From the NCBI RefSeq assembly GCF_900142225.1, contig NZ_FRAD01000015.1:12765-76764 (forward strand): a DNA stretch of 64,000 nt, written 5' to 3'. Shown piece after piece: positions 1 to 8,039 of the stretch (position 1 is the first letter of the stretch; each line of letters begins with the position of its first letter). A program made the translations under genes and the position numbers. The notes under the pieces were generated by a model, which was given only the letters and a program-made list of their open reading frames with translations, was not told where the DNA came from and did no database searches. This stretch comes from Hathewaya proteolytica DSM 3090 (GTDB lineage Bacteria; Bacillota; Clostridia; Clostridiales; Clostridiaceae).

Positions 1-526
1 TCAAACAATCAAAAAGAAAAATATTTTCTTCTCCCATACAATACTTTGCTCCTGCTCCGAACAGCTCATTAAATCTAATTCCATATTTATTTATATTATC
101 TAAACGAAAAGTAATCTCCACAGATGCTACTTTCATTGATGTTAAATAGTTTAATTCACGAACCTTACAATGGTATTTCTTAAAAGTCCCTTCTATACCT
201 TCTACTTGGAACACTATAATGTCAGCATCTGGATACTGCTTAAATTGATCAAGTATTAATTTTTCATAGCTGTCAATATACTCTATATCATCATCTGATA
301 TAAGACAAACATCATCTACCGAATTTCTTATTGCAGCATTTCTACTACGGCTTAATCCACGTTCTGTGGAATTTATCCATCTTACTGGCCATTTATCATT
401 TTTAAATTCCTCAATGCCATTCTTATCACATTGATTAACAATAACAGCATCTGATTGTATATTCATCTTTTTTACCAAACTATAATTAGTTTGATTCATA
501 GTTGATACTAATACTTGCAATCTCAT
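1..526 (-). CDS. Family 2 glycosyltransferase, C-terminus cut by window edge
   Basis: Open frame running off the left edge, about 175 residues visible. It starts at ATG 524-526 behind the ribosome binding site AGGGGAGG, 5-6 nt upstream. The N-terminus reads MRLQVLVSTMNQTN, and a CLISDDDIEY stretch follows, which fits the DxD nucleotide-sugar site of GT-A fold transferases. 'GLSRSRNAAI' is typical of family 2 enzymes. It probably adds a sugar to a lipid-linked exopolysaccharide repeat at the inner membrane face. It is the last visible gene of the polysaccharide operon, 158 nt after the other glycosyltransferase. The acceptor and sugar cannot be read from the sequence. Confidence 0.8.
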   Translation of the reverse strand, partial: MRLQVLVSTMNQTNYSLVKKMNIQSDAVIVNQCDKNGIEEFKNDKWPVRWINSTERGLSRSRNAAIRNSVDDVCLISDDDIEYIDSYEKLILDQFKQYPDADIIVFQVEGIEGTFKKYHCKVRELNYLTSMKVASVEITFRLDNINKYGIRFNELFGAGAKYCMGEENIFLFDCL

Positions 527-684
527 AATAGCCTCCCCTTTTCTTGTTGTAAAATACTTGACACACATCTACGAGATATAAGTTTTACTTATATACCAAA
601 TACTGTAAATTAATATACTTAAGAATCTAGTTTTCATTTTATAGTAATTACGTTTTACATTAATTTCCCTTCAGTATTCAATAA

Positions 685-1479
685 TTATCTCTTCAAAATA
701 TCAATATTTGCATATTTCCTAATTGACCCCATAACATGTCTACACATAAAATAAGCAGAACCAAGTGGGTTCATACCAATAAATCTAAATACCTTATATG
801 TCATTTTTATGGTCTTGATTTTTTTTCCAGATTTTGAGTTGGGTGAAATTCTATATACTAAAAGCGACTCATTAATACCATAAGCACATACTCCAGTTCT
901 TAATATCCTTAACCATACTGCATAATCTTCATGCATATCATCTTTTTCCATTCGGATGTCTTTGAAAAATTTCTTTTTTATGAGAACTGATGAACATGAT
1001 ATAACATTATGTGTTCTCAACTTTTTGTAATCGACCTTTTCAGGGACTTTTAATATTCCTTTATAATTGACTCCACCTTCATTTATAAAAGAAGATCCAG
1101 TAAAAACAAATTCTGCACCTTCTTTATTTGAAAGTCTGATTTGTTTCTCCAACTTTGAATCTTTCCACATATCATCACTATCCAAAAATGCAATCCATTC
1201 ACCCTTAGCAAGTGATATTCCTCTATTCCTTGTTTCAGATACGCCTAAATTTTTATCATTTTTATAAAATCTAATACGATAATCTTTATTGGATAACTCT
1301 TCAATTATCTTTACTGTATTATCTTTAGAACCATCATCTATTACTATAAGCTCCCAGGAGTTGTATGTCTGTGCTATAACAGAATTAATTGCATCTTCTA
1401 TATATTTTTCACAGTTATACGCTGGCATTATTATTGAAACTAAATCTCCTGATACATTTTTATTTTCTTCTGAACTCAT
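685..1479 (-). CDS. Family 2 glycosyltransferase
   Basis: 264 residues, starting at ATG with GAGGGG upstream. It has the GT-A/GT2 hallmarks: SIIMPAYNCEKYI near residue 16, VIDDGSKDNT near 46-55 and the metal-binding FLDSDDMW near 97-104. 'RNRGISLAKG' sits between the two acidic motifs as in many capsule transferases. No membrane segment is evident, so it is a peripheral cytoplasmic enzyme. It lies between the epimerase gene and the truncated glycosyltransferase on the same strand and should act in assembling the same exopolysaccharide repeat unit. Sugar specificity is unknown. Confidence 0.9.
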   Translation of the reverse strand: MSSEENKNVSGDLVSIIMPAYNCEKYIEDAINSVIAQTYNSWELIVIDDGSKDNTVKIIEELSNKDYRIRFYKNDKNLGVSETRNRGISLAKGEWIAFLDSDDMWKDSKLEKQIRLSNKEGAEFVFTGSSFINEGGVNYKGILKVPEKVDYKKLRTHNVISCSSVLIKKKFFKDIRMEKDDMHEDYAVWLRILRTGVCAYGINESLLVYRISPNSKSGKKIKTIKMTYKVFRFIGMNPLGSAYFMCRHVMGSIRKYANIDILKR

Positions 1480-1544
1480 TAATACCCCTCACTTTCACTT
1501 GCAATAACAGCTAACTTTAAATTAATGACGTTATAGCCTATTTT

Positions 1545-2330
1545 TTATTCTGATATTTCTTTCTCATATACCAAGTCCCCAAATACCTTATTAACCATAC
1601 TAACCTTCAGTACCCTTAATAACGGATTAAATAACTTAGTCATATATATTTTCTTACCATGTGCCTCTGCAATAGCCTTAACCATATCAGAAGTGCAAAC
1701 ATATTCCTCATTCTGTGGTAAAAATAAGCCATTGCTCTCATCATCAATAATTAGCTTTACAAACTCACATAACTTATCTATCTCAATCATACTTCGCTTA
1801 TTTTCAATCTTTGGGAAAATAGGCGATTTCAATGCAAACTTTTCTAACCTAACATAATTACCTTTACAGCCTTTACCATATATCATAGGTGGTCTTAAAA
1901 CTGAAATATTAAAACTATCATCTTGTAATGGTGCTATTAACTCTTCTGCTTGAAGTTTTGACTTCCCATAATTACTCTTTGGTGCAGGAACAGTATCTTT
2001 ACTTATAACACCAGTCTCCATGCCATAAACACTCATAGAACTTAAAAAAATAAATTGCTTAACTTCTTCTGCTTTAGCTTTCTTAGCAACTTCATATACT
2101 AAATCTCTATTAACTTTATAGTAGAGTGTTGCATTTTCTTTAGTCTCTTTTATATGAGCAATCCCCGCCACATGAAATACCACATCATACTCTGAGAAAC
2201 TCTTCTCTTTCCAAGCCTCATCTATCATATCAACAGTCTCAACTATGTACTCATCTTTCCATTGCTTCAAGTAATTTTCTAGGCTTGTCCCGATATAACT
2301 ATTAGCACCAGTTATAAGTATCTTCTTCAT
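1545..2330 (-). CDS. NAD-dependent epimerase/dehydratase (short, extended-SDR type)
   Basis: 261 residues. The Rossmann dinucleotide motif GANSYIG is at 8-14, the Ser region SSMS at 97-100, and the catalytic pair YGKSK puts Tyr121 and Lys125 in register. This is the GalE/RmlD-like superfamily that epimerises, dehydrates or reduces nucleotide sugars. At 261 residues it is shorter than typical GalE (about 330), so the C-terminal substrate domain is small and the reaction cannot be assigned. It follows the 495-nt non-coding gap in the operon. The start ATG has AAGGTAGGTGAG upstream. Confidence 0.82.
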   Translation of the reverse strand: MKKILITGANSYIGTSLENYLKQWKDEYIVETVDMIDEAWKEKSFSEYDVVFHVAGIAHIKETKENATLYYKVNRDLVYEVAKKAKAEEVKQFIFLSSMSVYGMETGVISKDTVPAPKSNYGKSKLQAEELIAPLQDDSFNISVLRPPMIYGKGCKGNYVRLEKFALKSPIFPKIENKRSMIEIDKLCEFVKLIIDDESNGLFLPQNEEYVCTSDMVKAIAEAHGKKIYMTKLFNPLLRVLKVSMVNKVFGDLVYEKEISE

Positions 2331-2825
2331 CTAGCTCACCTACCTTCTTCTCATCCATTCTCATCACAAATTATCAACAAACTCTCAAAACCCTTAATTA
2401 TCAAGGCTTCCAATCCTACCAATGCATGAATGGTAATACCCTACACTCTTCTTAAAACATTTCAGATACATATTCAACCTATAAACACCTTGCTATCACT
2501 GGGTTTCAAGCCTTCTAATCCCTTCCCCATTCTCACTTCGCAGATTTTCCAGGTATCCAAACTTGTCCATTTTTGTATTTTCAACACCCCTCAAACCCTT
2601 TAAAATCAAGACCGAACAAGCCACGATAGCTTGTCTTATCCTTTTACCATTCTCACTTCGTCATTTCCATACAATCACAAGAACCACATTTTATTAAGAC
2701 ATATACATAAATAAAACCACATCTATAAATATGTCTATATTATATAATCTATATGTACCTTAGCCTTACACTTCAATAAATAAGCCTCAACAAGAAAATA
2801 TATCTTGTCTTGGCCTTGCTTACCT
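2331..2825 (-). other. 495-nt non-coding gap inside polysaccharide operon, with diverged direct repeats and hairpins
   Basis: No credible open frame on either strand. The 14-nt block CCATTCTCACTTCG (plus strand) occurs at 2527-2540 and 2647-2660, exactly 120 nt apart, and a shorter related block lies near 2352. A second pair of similar blocks ('CTCAAAACCCTTAATTATC' near 2391 and 'CTCAAACCCTTTAAAATC' near 2590) also repeats. Inverted repeats are visible: ACAAGC/GCTTGT at 2616-2634 and AAGCCTCAACAAG/CTTGTCTTGGCCTT at 2782-2817. It may be a structured leader or antitermination RNA, or decayed DNA. The sequence does not decide. Confidence 0.45.
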
Positions 2826-3461
2826 CTAAACGTTCTCTTTTATTTTTCCTGATAATTGCTTGCTTGGACCCTTCTCTTCTATCATTCCTTCTACAACCCC
2901 TGTTCTGCTAAGAACACATACAATGGTTCCTATAAAACACCTTAAATCCAATACAATACCCATGTTTCTGTAGTAGTATCCGTCATAGGATGCTTTGTCT
3001 TCTATGGTAACTGTGTCTCTTCCATTTATCTGGGCCCACCCTGTTAGACCTGGTCGTATGTCGTTGGCATTGTATAAGTCCCTTTCAGCTATTAGATCGT
3101 ATTGATTCCAAAGGGCTGGTCTAGGTCCAATTACGGCCATTGAGCCTGCCAGGATGTTGAATATTTGTGGAAGTTCATCTAGGCTTGTCTTTCTTAAGAA
3201 TTTTCCCACCCTTGTGATGTACTGGTCAGGATTCTTTAGTAAATGGGTAGGTGTATTTTTAGGTGCATCAGTTTTCATAGTTCTAAATTTGTATATGTTG
3301 AAATATGTCTTATTTCTCCCCACCCTTTTTTGAGTAAAAAAAATACTTCCTTTAGAGTCCAGTTTTATACATATCATAATTATGATAAAAACAGGTGCTA
3401 GTACTACAATACCTATGAGAGCTAAAATAAAATCAAAAAACCTTTTTACTACACTATACAT
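2826..3461 (-). CDS. Undecaprenyl-phosphate sugar phosphotransferase (bacterial sugar transferase family)
   Basis: 211 residues. One hydrophobic hairpin/TM segment at about 11-33 is followed by the cytoplasmic catalytic domain. Family motifs are KRVGRNKTYFNIYKFRTM near 45-62, KTSLDELPQIFNIL near 92-105, SMAVIGPRPAL, and RPGLTGWAQINGRDT near 138-152. It transfers a sugar-1-phosphate from a UDP-sugar to undecaprenyl phosphate, the first committed step of repeat-unit synthesis (WbaP/PglC-like catalytic domain, single-TM subtype). AGGGGTGAT precedes the ATG. It is followed by the non-coding gap and preceded by the kinase/phosphatase genes. Confidence 0.93.
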   Translation of the reverse strand: MYSVVKRFFDFILALIGIVVLAPVFIIIMICIKLDSKGSIFFTQKRVGRNKTYFNIYKFRTMKTDAPKNTPTHLLKNPDQYITRVGKFLRKTSLDELPQIFNILAGSMAVIGPRPALWNQYDLIAERDLYNANDIRPGLTGWAQINGRDTVTIEDKASYDGYYYRNMGIVLDLRCFIGTIVCVLSRTGVVEGMIEEKGPSKQLSGKIKENV

Positions 3462-3517
3462 AGCATCACCCCTATTAATTTAGATTGCGCAATAAATTCT
3501 TTAAATAAATTAAAACA

Positions 3518-4288
3518 TTATGGAAAGAGCAGTGATAAAAACTTATTTCTTTTTTTTATGAGATTTCCCGAAAAACCAACTAGCTCGTCCCTTAAAATTT
3601 TTTCTCCATTTCTTCTTAGCTTTGGCAAATACTTAGGATTAATTTTTTCTATAACTTCAACGCCTCTAGTCATATCTGTATTCCTGTAGTCCACATGGTG
3701 TGCATCAGATCCAAATACAGAGTAAATTCCGTTTTTTATGAAGGTTTCTGCAGTTTTCTTTACTTTTCCGCCAAAGTCCCCCACGGCACTTCCTACATTT
3801 AGTTGGAACAAAAAACCCTCCTCAATAAATCTATTGATCAGCGTAGGAGAGTTTATAAAAGTTTTATATCGCTCTGGGTGGGCAAGGATTGGTACAATAC
3901 CTTTTATCTGAAGTTCGTAAATATTATTTATCACATCTTCCGTGGAAAATTCTCCCATAGGAAGTTCAATTAACATATATCTTGTGTTTTCTATTGTATC
4001 TATTTCCCCTTGACGATAATATTCAAGCAAATCTTCACTGTAGTATACTTCTTGTCCAGCATATATTTCTATGTTTATTCCCCTATTTTTGCTTTCATCT
4101 TTTAAGTATTTTACTTTTTTGTTTATAGTCTCTCTTGAAACATAAAACTTACCCATTTTAAAATGCGGTGTGGCAACGATTTTTTTAGTGCCACTGCAGC
4201 TAGCTATTTTAATCATTTCTATGGCTATGTTTTCATCATCTGCTCCGTCGTCTACACCATAGACAATGTGTGAATGAAAATCTATCAT
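3518..4288 (-). CDS. PHP-family protein-tyrosine phosphatase, CpsB/YwqE type
   Basis: I start this at the internal ATG (MIDFHSHIVYGVDDG). GGGAG lies 8 nt upstream of it, whereas the ATG 15 nt further out has none. About 256 residues. Metal ligands of the PHP fold are visible: DFHSH at the N-terminus, ATPHF near 40, 'LAHPERY' near 134, and FGSDAHH near 193. The enzyme dephosphorylates the C-terminal tyrosines of the partner BY-kinase, tuning polysaccharide chain length. Its gene directly follows that kinase gene, as in Streptococcus cps and Bacillus eps-type loci. Confidence 0.9.
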   Translation of the reverse strand: MIDFHSHIVYGVDDGADDENIAIEMIKIASCSGTKKIVATPHFKMGKFYVSRETINKKVKYLKDESKNRGINIEIYAGQEVYYSEDLLEYYRQGEIDTIENTRYMLIELPMGEFSTEDVINNIYELQIKGIVPILAHPERYKTFINSPTLINRFIEEGFLFQLNVGSAVGDFGGKVKKTAETFIKNGIYSVFGSDAHHVDYRNTDMTRGVEVIEKINPKYLPKLRRNGEKILRDELVGFSGNLIKKRNKFLSLLFP

Positions 4289-4308
4289 ACAATCCACTCC
4301 CATAGAAT

Positions 4309-4971
4309 CTATTTTTTTTCAGTTTTTCCGTAGTATTTGTAATACTTTTCATTGGCGTTGTCCAGTTTATTTAGAACAATTCCAATGATATTTGCATTTA
4401 CTTTCTTCAATAGGTTCACCGAATTCTGAACTAAATTCTTCTTAGTTTTCCCCGCTTCTACCACAATTATAACACCATCAGCTCTTGCAGATAGTATTTG
4501 AGCATCCGTTACAGCCTGCAAGGGGGGAGTGTCCAGTATAACATAATCAAATGCTTTCTTTAGCATTTCGATTAAAGAATTCATGGATTTAGATCCTAAC
4601 ATTTCAGATGGATTTGGTGGAATCTTCCCTGAAGTTATGACAACTAAATTGTCGTTGTACTTGTAACCAACGGCAGTTAAATTGTCTTTGCCTAGAATCA
4701 ATTCCGATACACCCTCTGAATTTGATATTCTAAACTTTTTATGTAAACTTGGTTTTCTTAAATCGCAATCTAAAAGCACTACCTTGTTGTCGTTTTGCGA
4801 CAAAGCTATGGCTAAATTCCCAGATATGGTGCTTTTTCCTTCCCCCGGTTCTGAGCTTGTCACTGCTATTACCTTGTATTTGTCATCTATGGATGAGTAC
4901 TGTATATTGGTCCTCAAAGTCCTGAAATTTTCTGCTGCTATTGATTTAGGTTCATTGTCCACTACAAACAT
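4309..4971 (-). CDS. Capsular tyrosine-protein kinase, CpsD/CapB (BY-kinase) type
   Basis: 220 residues. Walker A SSEPGEGKST lies at 39-48, Walker A' LLDCDLRKP at 66-74 and Walker B 'YVILDTPP' near 140, the three P-loop signatures of bacterial tyrosine kinases. The C-terminus ends in a tyrosine cluster (KYYKYYGKTEKK), the autophosphorylation tail. In this family the kinase is separate from its transmembrane activator, which here is the adjacent Wzz-like protein. It acts at the inner membrane to control export and chain length of the polysaccharide. Start ATG; the upstream purine tract is only moderate. Confidence 0.93.
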   Translation of the reverse strand: MFVVDNEPKSIAAENFRTLRTNIQYSSIDDKYKVIAVTSSEPGEGKSTISGNLAIALSQNDNKVVLLDCDLRKPSLHKKFRISNSEGVSELILGKDNLTAVGYKYNDNLVVITSGKIPPNPSEMLGSKSMNSLIEMLKKAFDYVILDTPPLQAVTDAQILSARADGVIIVVEAGKTKKNLVQNSVNLLKKVNANIIGIVLNKLDNANEKYYKYYGKTEKK

Positions 4972-4992
4972 TTTTATCTACGCCTTTCCTGT

Positions 4993-5664
4993 TTATTGGT
5001 TGTGAATTGATATATTTCCTACAACGGGAATATTTAACTCATTCTCTATACTTTCTTTTGTTTTATATGTATTGTCTAGAAAATCCATAAGAAAAGCTAT
5101 TCCAAAACTGATGATTATGCCAAGGAAAAAGGCTATTATCATATTTAGTTTTATATTTGGACTAACTGGATTTGTTGGAACTTCGACTTTTTCTATTACC
5201 TTTGTATTGCCGTTTGGCACCAATTCCTTTGAAAGCTTCATAAATTCATCTGTCACCGCTTCGATTATGTTGGCTGCCATAGTTGGCTCTGTGTTTTTAA
5301 ATTTTATCTGGAGTATCTGAGTGTTTGGCATGGTGTTTACCGTCAAACTATCTAAAGCACCATCCACATCTATATTGTAATCTTTACTTTCTACGGCTTT
5401 TTTCATAAGATCTTTTGTCTTTATAGCCTCAGAATATGTCTTCATAAGGGTTTGATACATCATTATATCACTTTGACTGTACTTTTCTGAGCTAGCATCA
5501 TCTTTTCCTATAAAAAGCTTTGTACTAGCTTCGTATGTGGGTTTTATAAGTATCGCGCTTATGGCTCCCACTATAATTGCCATGAATAAAGGCATTATTA
5601 TTACAAGTTTCAACCTTTTTTTTATTATTTGCATTATATCTACTATGTTTATTGAATCCTCCAA
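4993..5664 (-). CDS. Wzz/CpsC-type chain length determinant, kinase activator
   Basis: About 223 residues, starting at an internal TTG with GGGAGG at 5672-5677, 7 nt upstream. The TTG 15 nt further out has no ribosome binding site. The Wzz domain spans the first half, with TM1 near residues 20-42 and TM2 near 175-195, and a PNTQILQI/KFKNTEP extracytoplasmic region between. 'NPVSPNIKLN' before TM2 matches the proline-rich motif of polysaccharide co-polymerases. The short cytoplasmic tail would contact the BY-kinase encoded next. First gene of the operon. Confidence 0.9.
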   Translation of the reverse strand: MEDSINIVDIMQIIKKRLKLVIIMPLFMAIIVGAISAILIKPTYEASTKLFIGKDDASSEKYSQSDIMMYQTLMKTYSEAIKTKDLMKKAVESKDYNIDVDGALDSLTVNTMPNTQILQIKFKNTEPTMAANIIEAVTDEFMKLSKELVPNGNTKVIEKVEVPTNPVSPNIKLNMIIAFFLGIIISFGIAFLMDFLDNTYKTKESIENELNIPVVGNISIHNQ

Positions 5665-5745
5665 GGCCCTTCCTCCCAAACTGTAACTTTTTTAGTTTTG
5701 TTTTGAAACTTTATCAAATTTACATTATTAAAATGCTTTAAATTA

Positions 5746-5774
5746 AGAATATCATCATTTCACAGATATTTCAA
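5746..5774 (-). promoter_or_regulatory. Predicted promoter of the polysaccharide operon
   Basis: On the minus strand TTGAAA (5769-5774) and TATTCT (5746-5751) are separated by 17 nt, a good sigma-A match. It lies about 85 nt upstream of the Wzz-like gene's TTG start and downstream of the DUF1292 terminator. Confidence 0.5.
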
Positions 5775-5869
5775 TACTGTTACAAATGTAAAATTTAATT
5801 TTATTTATAGTTTCATTACTTTTTTTCATTAAAACCATAGTTTTTCATTATTTTATTACAAAATGTAAA

Positions 5870-5910
5870 GAAAAAAAGCTAGATTTCGTCATTTTACGAT
5901 TCTAGCTTTT
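5870..5910 (-). terminator. Intrinsic terminator after the DUF1292 gene
   Basis: Stem AAAAGCTAGA / TCTAGCTTTT with an inner TCGT/ACGA pairing, followed on the minus strand by a run of T. It separates the DUF1292 gene from the polysaccharide operon. Confidence 0.75.
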
Positions 5911-5935
5911 GAAAAAATACTATTCATTTTTTATT

Positions 5936-6175
5936 CTACTCATTTTTGTGTTTTTCATTGTATGCGTCTAATACCTTGTGGAACTCTGCACCGTCCCCGA
6001 TGGATTTGTATTTGGTTTCTCCGTTGTACTCGTTGACCCTGTAGGCTATGGCGTCTTCACTGCCAATTTGGGATACTATTATGTATTCTTTGTCCTCTAT
6101 CTCTATTCTGTCCACTAACTCTAGTTCCACTGTTTCGCCTTTTTGGTTTTCTACGGTCATAAATGGTTTTGACAT
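5936..6175 (-). CDS. DUF1292 family small acidic protein
   Basis: About 79 residues from the ATG at 6173-6175 (MSKPFMTVENQKGE), with AAGGAG about 8 nt upstream. The open frame extends 23 codons further but has no ribosome binding site there. The sequence is typical of the YrzB-like DUF1292 family: an N-terminal 'VELELVDRIEIEDKEYIIV' strand pattern, then DAIAYRVNE and a charged tail. Function of the family is unknown. The gene lies directly downstream of the cis-prenyltransferase gene, probably co-transcribed, and is followed by a terminator. Confidence 0.8.
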   Translation of the reverse strand: MSKPFMTVENQKGETVELELVDRIEIEDKEYIIVSQIGSEDAIAYRVNEYNGETKYKSIGDGAEFHKVLDAYNEKHKNE

Positions 6176-6251
6176 ATTTGTATTCTCCTTTACTATAGAC
6201 TTGTTTGTAAGACTATCTTGTGTAAAAAAGCTAGAAATATGCATTTATTTT

Positions 6252-6896
6252 TTAGCCACCTAAGGTGATGTCTTGGTTGTTGTACCACATAACAGCCTGT
6301 TCTACGTGACAAGGCTTAAAATCGGGCCAGTAATCCTCTACAACGTAAAAGTCCGAGTAAACAGATTGCACTGGAAGAAAACCGCTTAAACGGCACCTAC
6401 CGCCCCATCTTATAATAAGGTCCATCCGGGAGATATCCCTAGACTGTATTCCGTCGTAGATGTCTCTTCTATTTGTGTTGTTTTTATTGCTTAAACTGTA
6501 CAAATCCCAATTCCACCCGTAGTTCACTAATAAGTTTACCTTCAGTGAATCTTTTTCTTTCTTTTGTCTTTTTGTAAAAGGCAGTAGTTCTTTTGGAAAC
6601 ATAGCAGAATTGCAGTCCCCTAATACCATGACGTCAGCCCCTTCTCTTTGCATAATATAAACTGCTTCTATACACGCTTTTGTGAAGGCTTCCCTTTGTT
6701 CCTTCGGCCTTTTAGTGTTGTCTGTAGTAAAACCGTAGTAGGTTATTTCCTTTACACCCATATCTCTTAAAACTCTTAAACACTGCAACCCAGGGTTGAG
6801 GCCTTCTTTGTAGCCTTGGCTTTTAGCTCTGCCATTGTCGCAAGCCCATCTCCTATTTCCGTCGGGTATAATACCAACATGATTAGGTATTCTCAT
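6252..6896 (-). CDS. Divergent cis-prenyltransferase (undecaprenyl diphosphate synthase family)
   Basis: 214 residues; canonical UppS is about 240-250. Conserved parts are HVGIIPDGNRRWA near 6-18 (family HxxxxMDGNxRWA), YGFTTDNTKRP near 54-64, LLVNYGWNWDL and RLSGFLPVQSVYSDFY near 172. Deviations include GY instead of GH after the first motif, RWGGRCR where UppS has RTSGExR (the Glu becomes Arg), and Asp where the usual Mg-binding Glu sits in the YSE motif. It should condense isopentenyl diphosphate onto an allylic primer in cis, or be a diverged relative with altered product. A housekeeping uppS is not in this window. GGAGGAAAAATAAAA precedes the ATG. Confidence 0.75.
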   Translation of the reverse strand: MRIPNHVGIIPDGNRRWACDNGRAKSQGYKEGLNPGLQCLRVLRDMGVKEITYYGFTTDNTKRPKEQREAFTKACIEAVYIMQREGADVMVLGDCNSAMFPKELLPFTKRQKKEKDSLKVNLLVNYGWNWDLYSLSNKNNTNRRDIYDGIQSRDISRMDLIIRWGGRCRLSGFLPVQSVYSDFYVVEDYWPDFKPCHVEQAVMWYNNQDITLGG

Positions 6897-6972
6897 TTTT
6901 ATTTTTCCTCCAATAACGCTAAAGATAGCTATTATTATCCCCAGAAAAACCTAATTTTATTCACTTGTAGCT

Positions 6973-7383
6973 TTATTCACTTATATATTGATCCTTTAGA
7001 TCTTTTATTTCTTCGTACACCCTATTTTGCTCCTCTACAAATTTGTCCATTAAAGAACTCAAGATTTCTTCCATTTTCTCTTCGTTATACTTTAATGTAA
7101 ACCTAAAGCAAGGGTTGTATTCTTGGTCCAATTCCTCGTAATCCTCGTATAGATCCTTAAATTCGCTAAAATCCACGTAATCGTAGAAAGCTGTGTATTC
7201 CCAGTCCTCAAGGTCTCTGTCTGTGCTCACGGTTATACATACATGGTAATTACCTTTTTCATCCTTGTATGCAAATAATCCCTTTATTAAATCTATGTTC
7301 TCCAAATCGTAGCTCTCTATTTCTCTTACAAATTCTCCTGTTTCCTTATTTTTCTCCATAAGCACTATTATCTCTTTTTCCAT
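6973..7383 (-). CDS. Conserved hypothetical acidic protein
   Basis: About 136 residues starting MEKEIIVLMEKNKETGEF, with GAGGAG 7-9 nt upstream. Seventeen additional in-frame codons further upstream lack a site. Very rich in Glu/Asp and Tyr, mixed alpha/beta, no signal peptide or membrane segment. The middle reads ICVTVSTDRDLEDWEY-like beta pattern, and the C-terminus forms a helix (KMEEILSSLMDKFVEEQ). I do not recognise a function. It resembles clostridial unknown-function families seen next to housekeeping genes. Neighbours are the Cys-rich mini-protein upstream and the prenyltransferase downstream. Confidence 0.7.
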   Translation of the reverse strand: MEKEIIVLMEKNKETGEFVREIESYDLENIDLIKGLFAYKDEKGNYHVCITVSTDRDLEDWEYTAFYDYVDFSEFKDLYEDYEELDQEYNPCFRFTLKYNEEKMEEILSSLMDKFVEEQNRVYEEIKDLKDQYISE

Positions 7384-7451
7384 AATTTTCTCCTCGTTTT
7401 CTAATTTAAATTTTAATTTAATTTTTAAAACCATATCTTATTTTTCTGTAA

Positions 7452-7475
7452 AAAAGAGTCCTTAGGGGACTCTTT
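7452..7475 (-). terminator. Intrinsic terminator after the Cys-rich mini-gene
   Basis: AAAAGAGTCC / GGGACTCTTT hairpin with a 4-nt loop and T-runs on both sides, so it could work in either direction. It sits 12 nt below the stop of the 36-residue gene. Confidence 0.75.
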
Positions 7476-7487
7476 TATTAGAACAAA

Positions 7488-7598
7488 CTAGCAACCGCAT
7501 CTGCAACAGCCATTGCCTCCGCAACCACCTATAAATCTAGTTGGAGAGCAAATCCACCATATCAGCAATATTATTACTATAAACCAACAACAACACAT
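7488..7598 (-). CDS. 36-residue Cys-rich membrane mini-protein
   Basis: ATG at 7596-7598, stop TAG at 7488-7490, with GGGAGG 7 nt upstream. The translation begins MCCCWFIVIILLIWWIC, one hydrophobic segment of about 13 residues, and ends GGCGGNGCCRCGC. It has 9 Cys in 36 residues. The architecture (Cys patch, short TM, Gly/Cys tail) recalls the larger Cys-rich proteins at 34.9-36.3 kb in this window and small YjcZ-like sporulation peptides, but I cannot assign it to a family. The ribosome binding site, clean stop and terminator support it as a real gene. Confidence 0.7.
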   Translation of the reverse strand: MCCCWFIVIILLIWWICSPTRFIGGCGGNGCCRCGC

Positions 7599-7674
7599 CT
7601 TAAAACCCTCCCTTATCTACTTTAATATCATAAGTTAATCCACAATACAATATATTATTGAAGGGTCAAATGTG

Positions 7675-8004
7675 TTAAAGGTTTTTATACTCTGCGTCCA
7701 CCACACTGGAATTTTCCTTATTTGGTTTCTCAGGCTCAAATACAGGGTTTCTCACAATTTCAGCGTCCACGTATGTAGTTTTATTCATGTTTATATTTTT
7801 TTTCATCTCTTCTATCTCTTTTGCATTCTTTCTTTTATTCATTTCTGCGGTTTTTTTATTTATAGCAGCTTTTATAATACCGTATACCTTTCTAAGAAGA
7901 ATAATGGCTATAGCCGCCGCAGCTATATAAAATATATTTTTAAATAAAAAACCTATTATAGATACGCATATTAAAAGAATTATAATAAAAATTATGGCCT
8001 CCAT
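7675..8004 (-). CDS. Small membrane protein of unknown function
   Basis: 109 residues, ATG preceded by AGGAGG. Two hydrophobic segments (about 3-20 and 24-41) are followed by a basic/charged cytoplasmic tail with KKTAEMNKRKNAKEIEEMKK, and a C-terminal region in which 'VDAE' occurs twice (TYVDAEIV and SVVDAEY). No recognised family. It is downstream of the SDR reductase gene on the same strand, about 35 nt apart, so probably co-transcribed. Confidence 0.65.
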   Translation of the reverse strand: MEAIIFIIILLICVSIIGFLFKNIFYIAAAAIAIILLRKVYGIIKAAINKKTAEMNKRKNAKEIEEMKKNINMNKTTYVDAEIVRNPVFEPEKPNKENSSVVDAEYKNL

Positions 8005-8039
8005 ATAGTAATCCTCCTACACCCTAGTCTACTCTTTGT

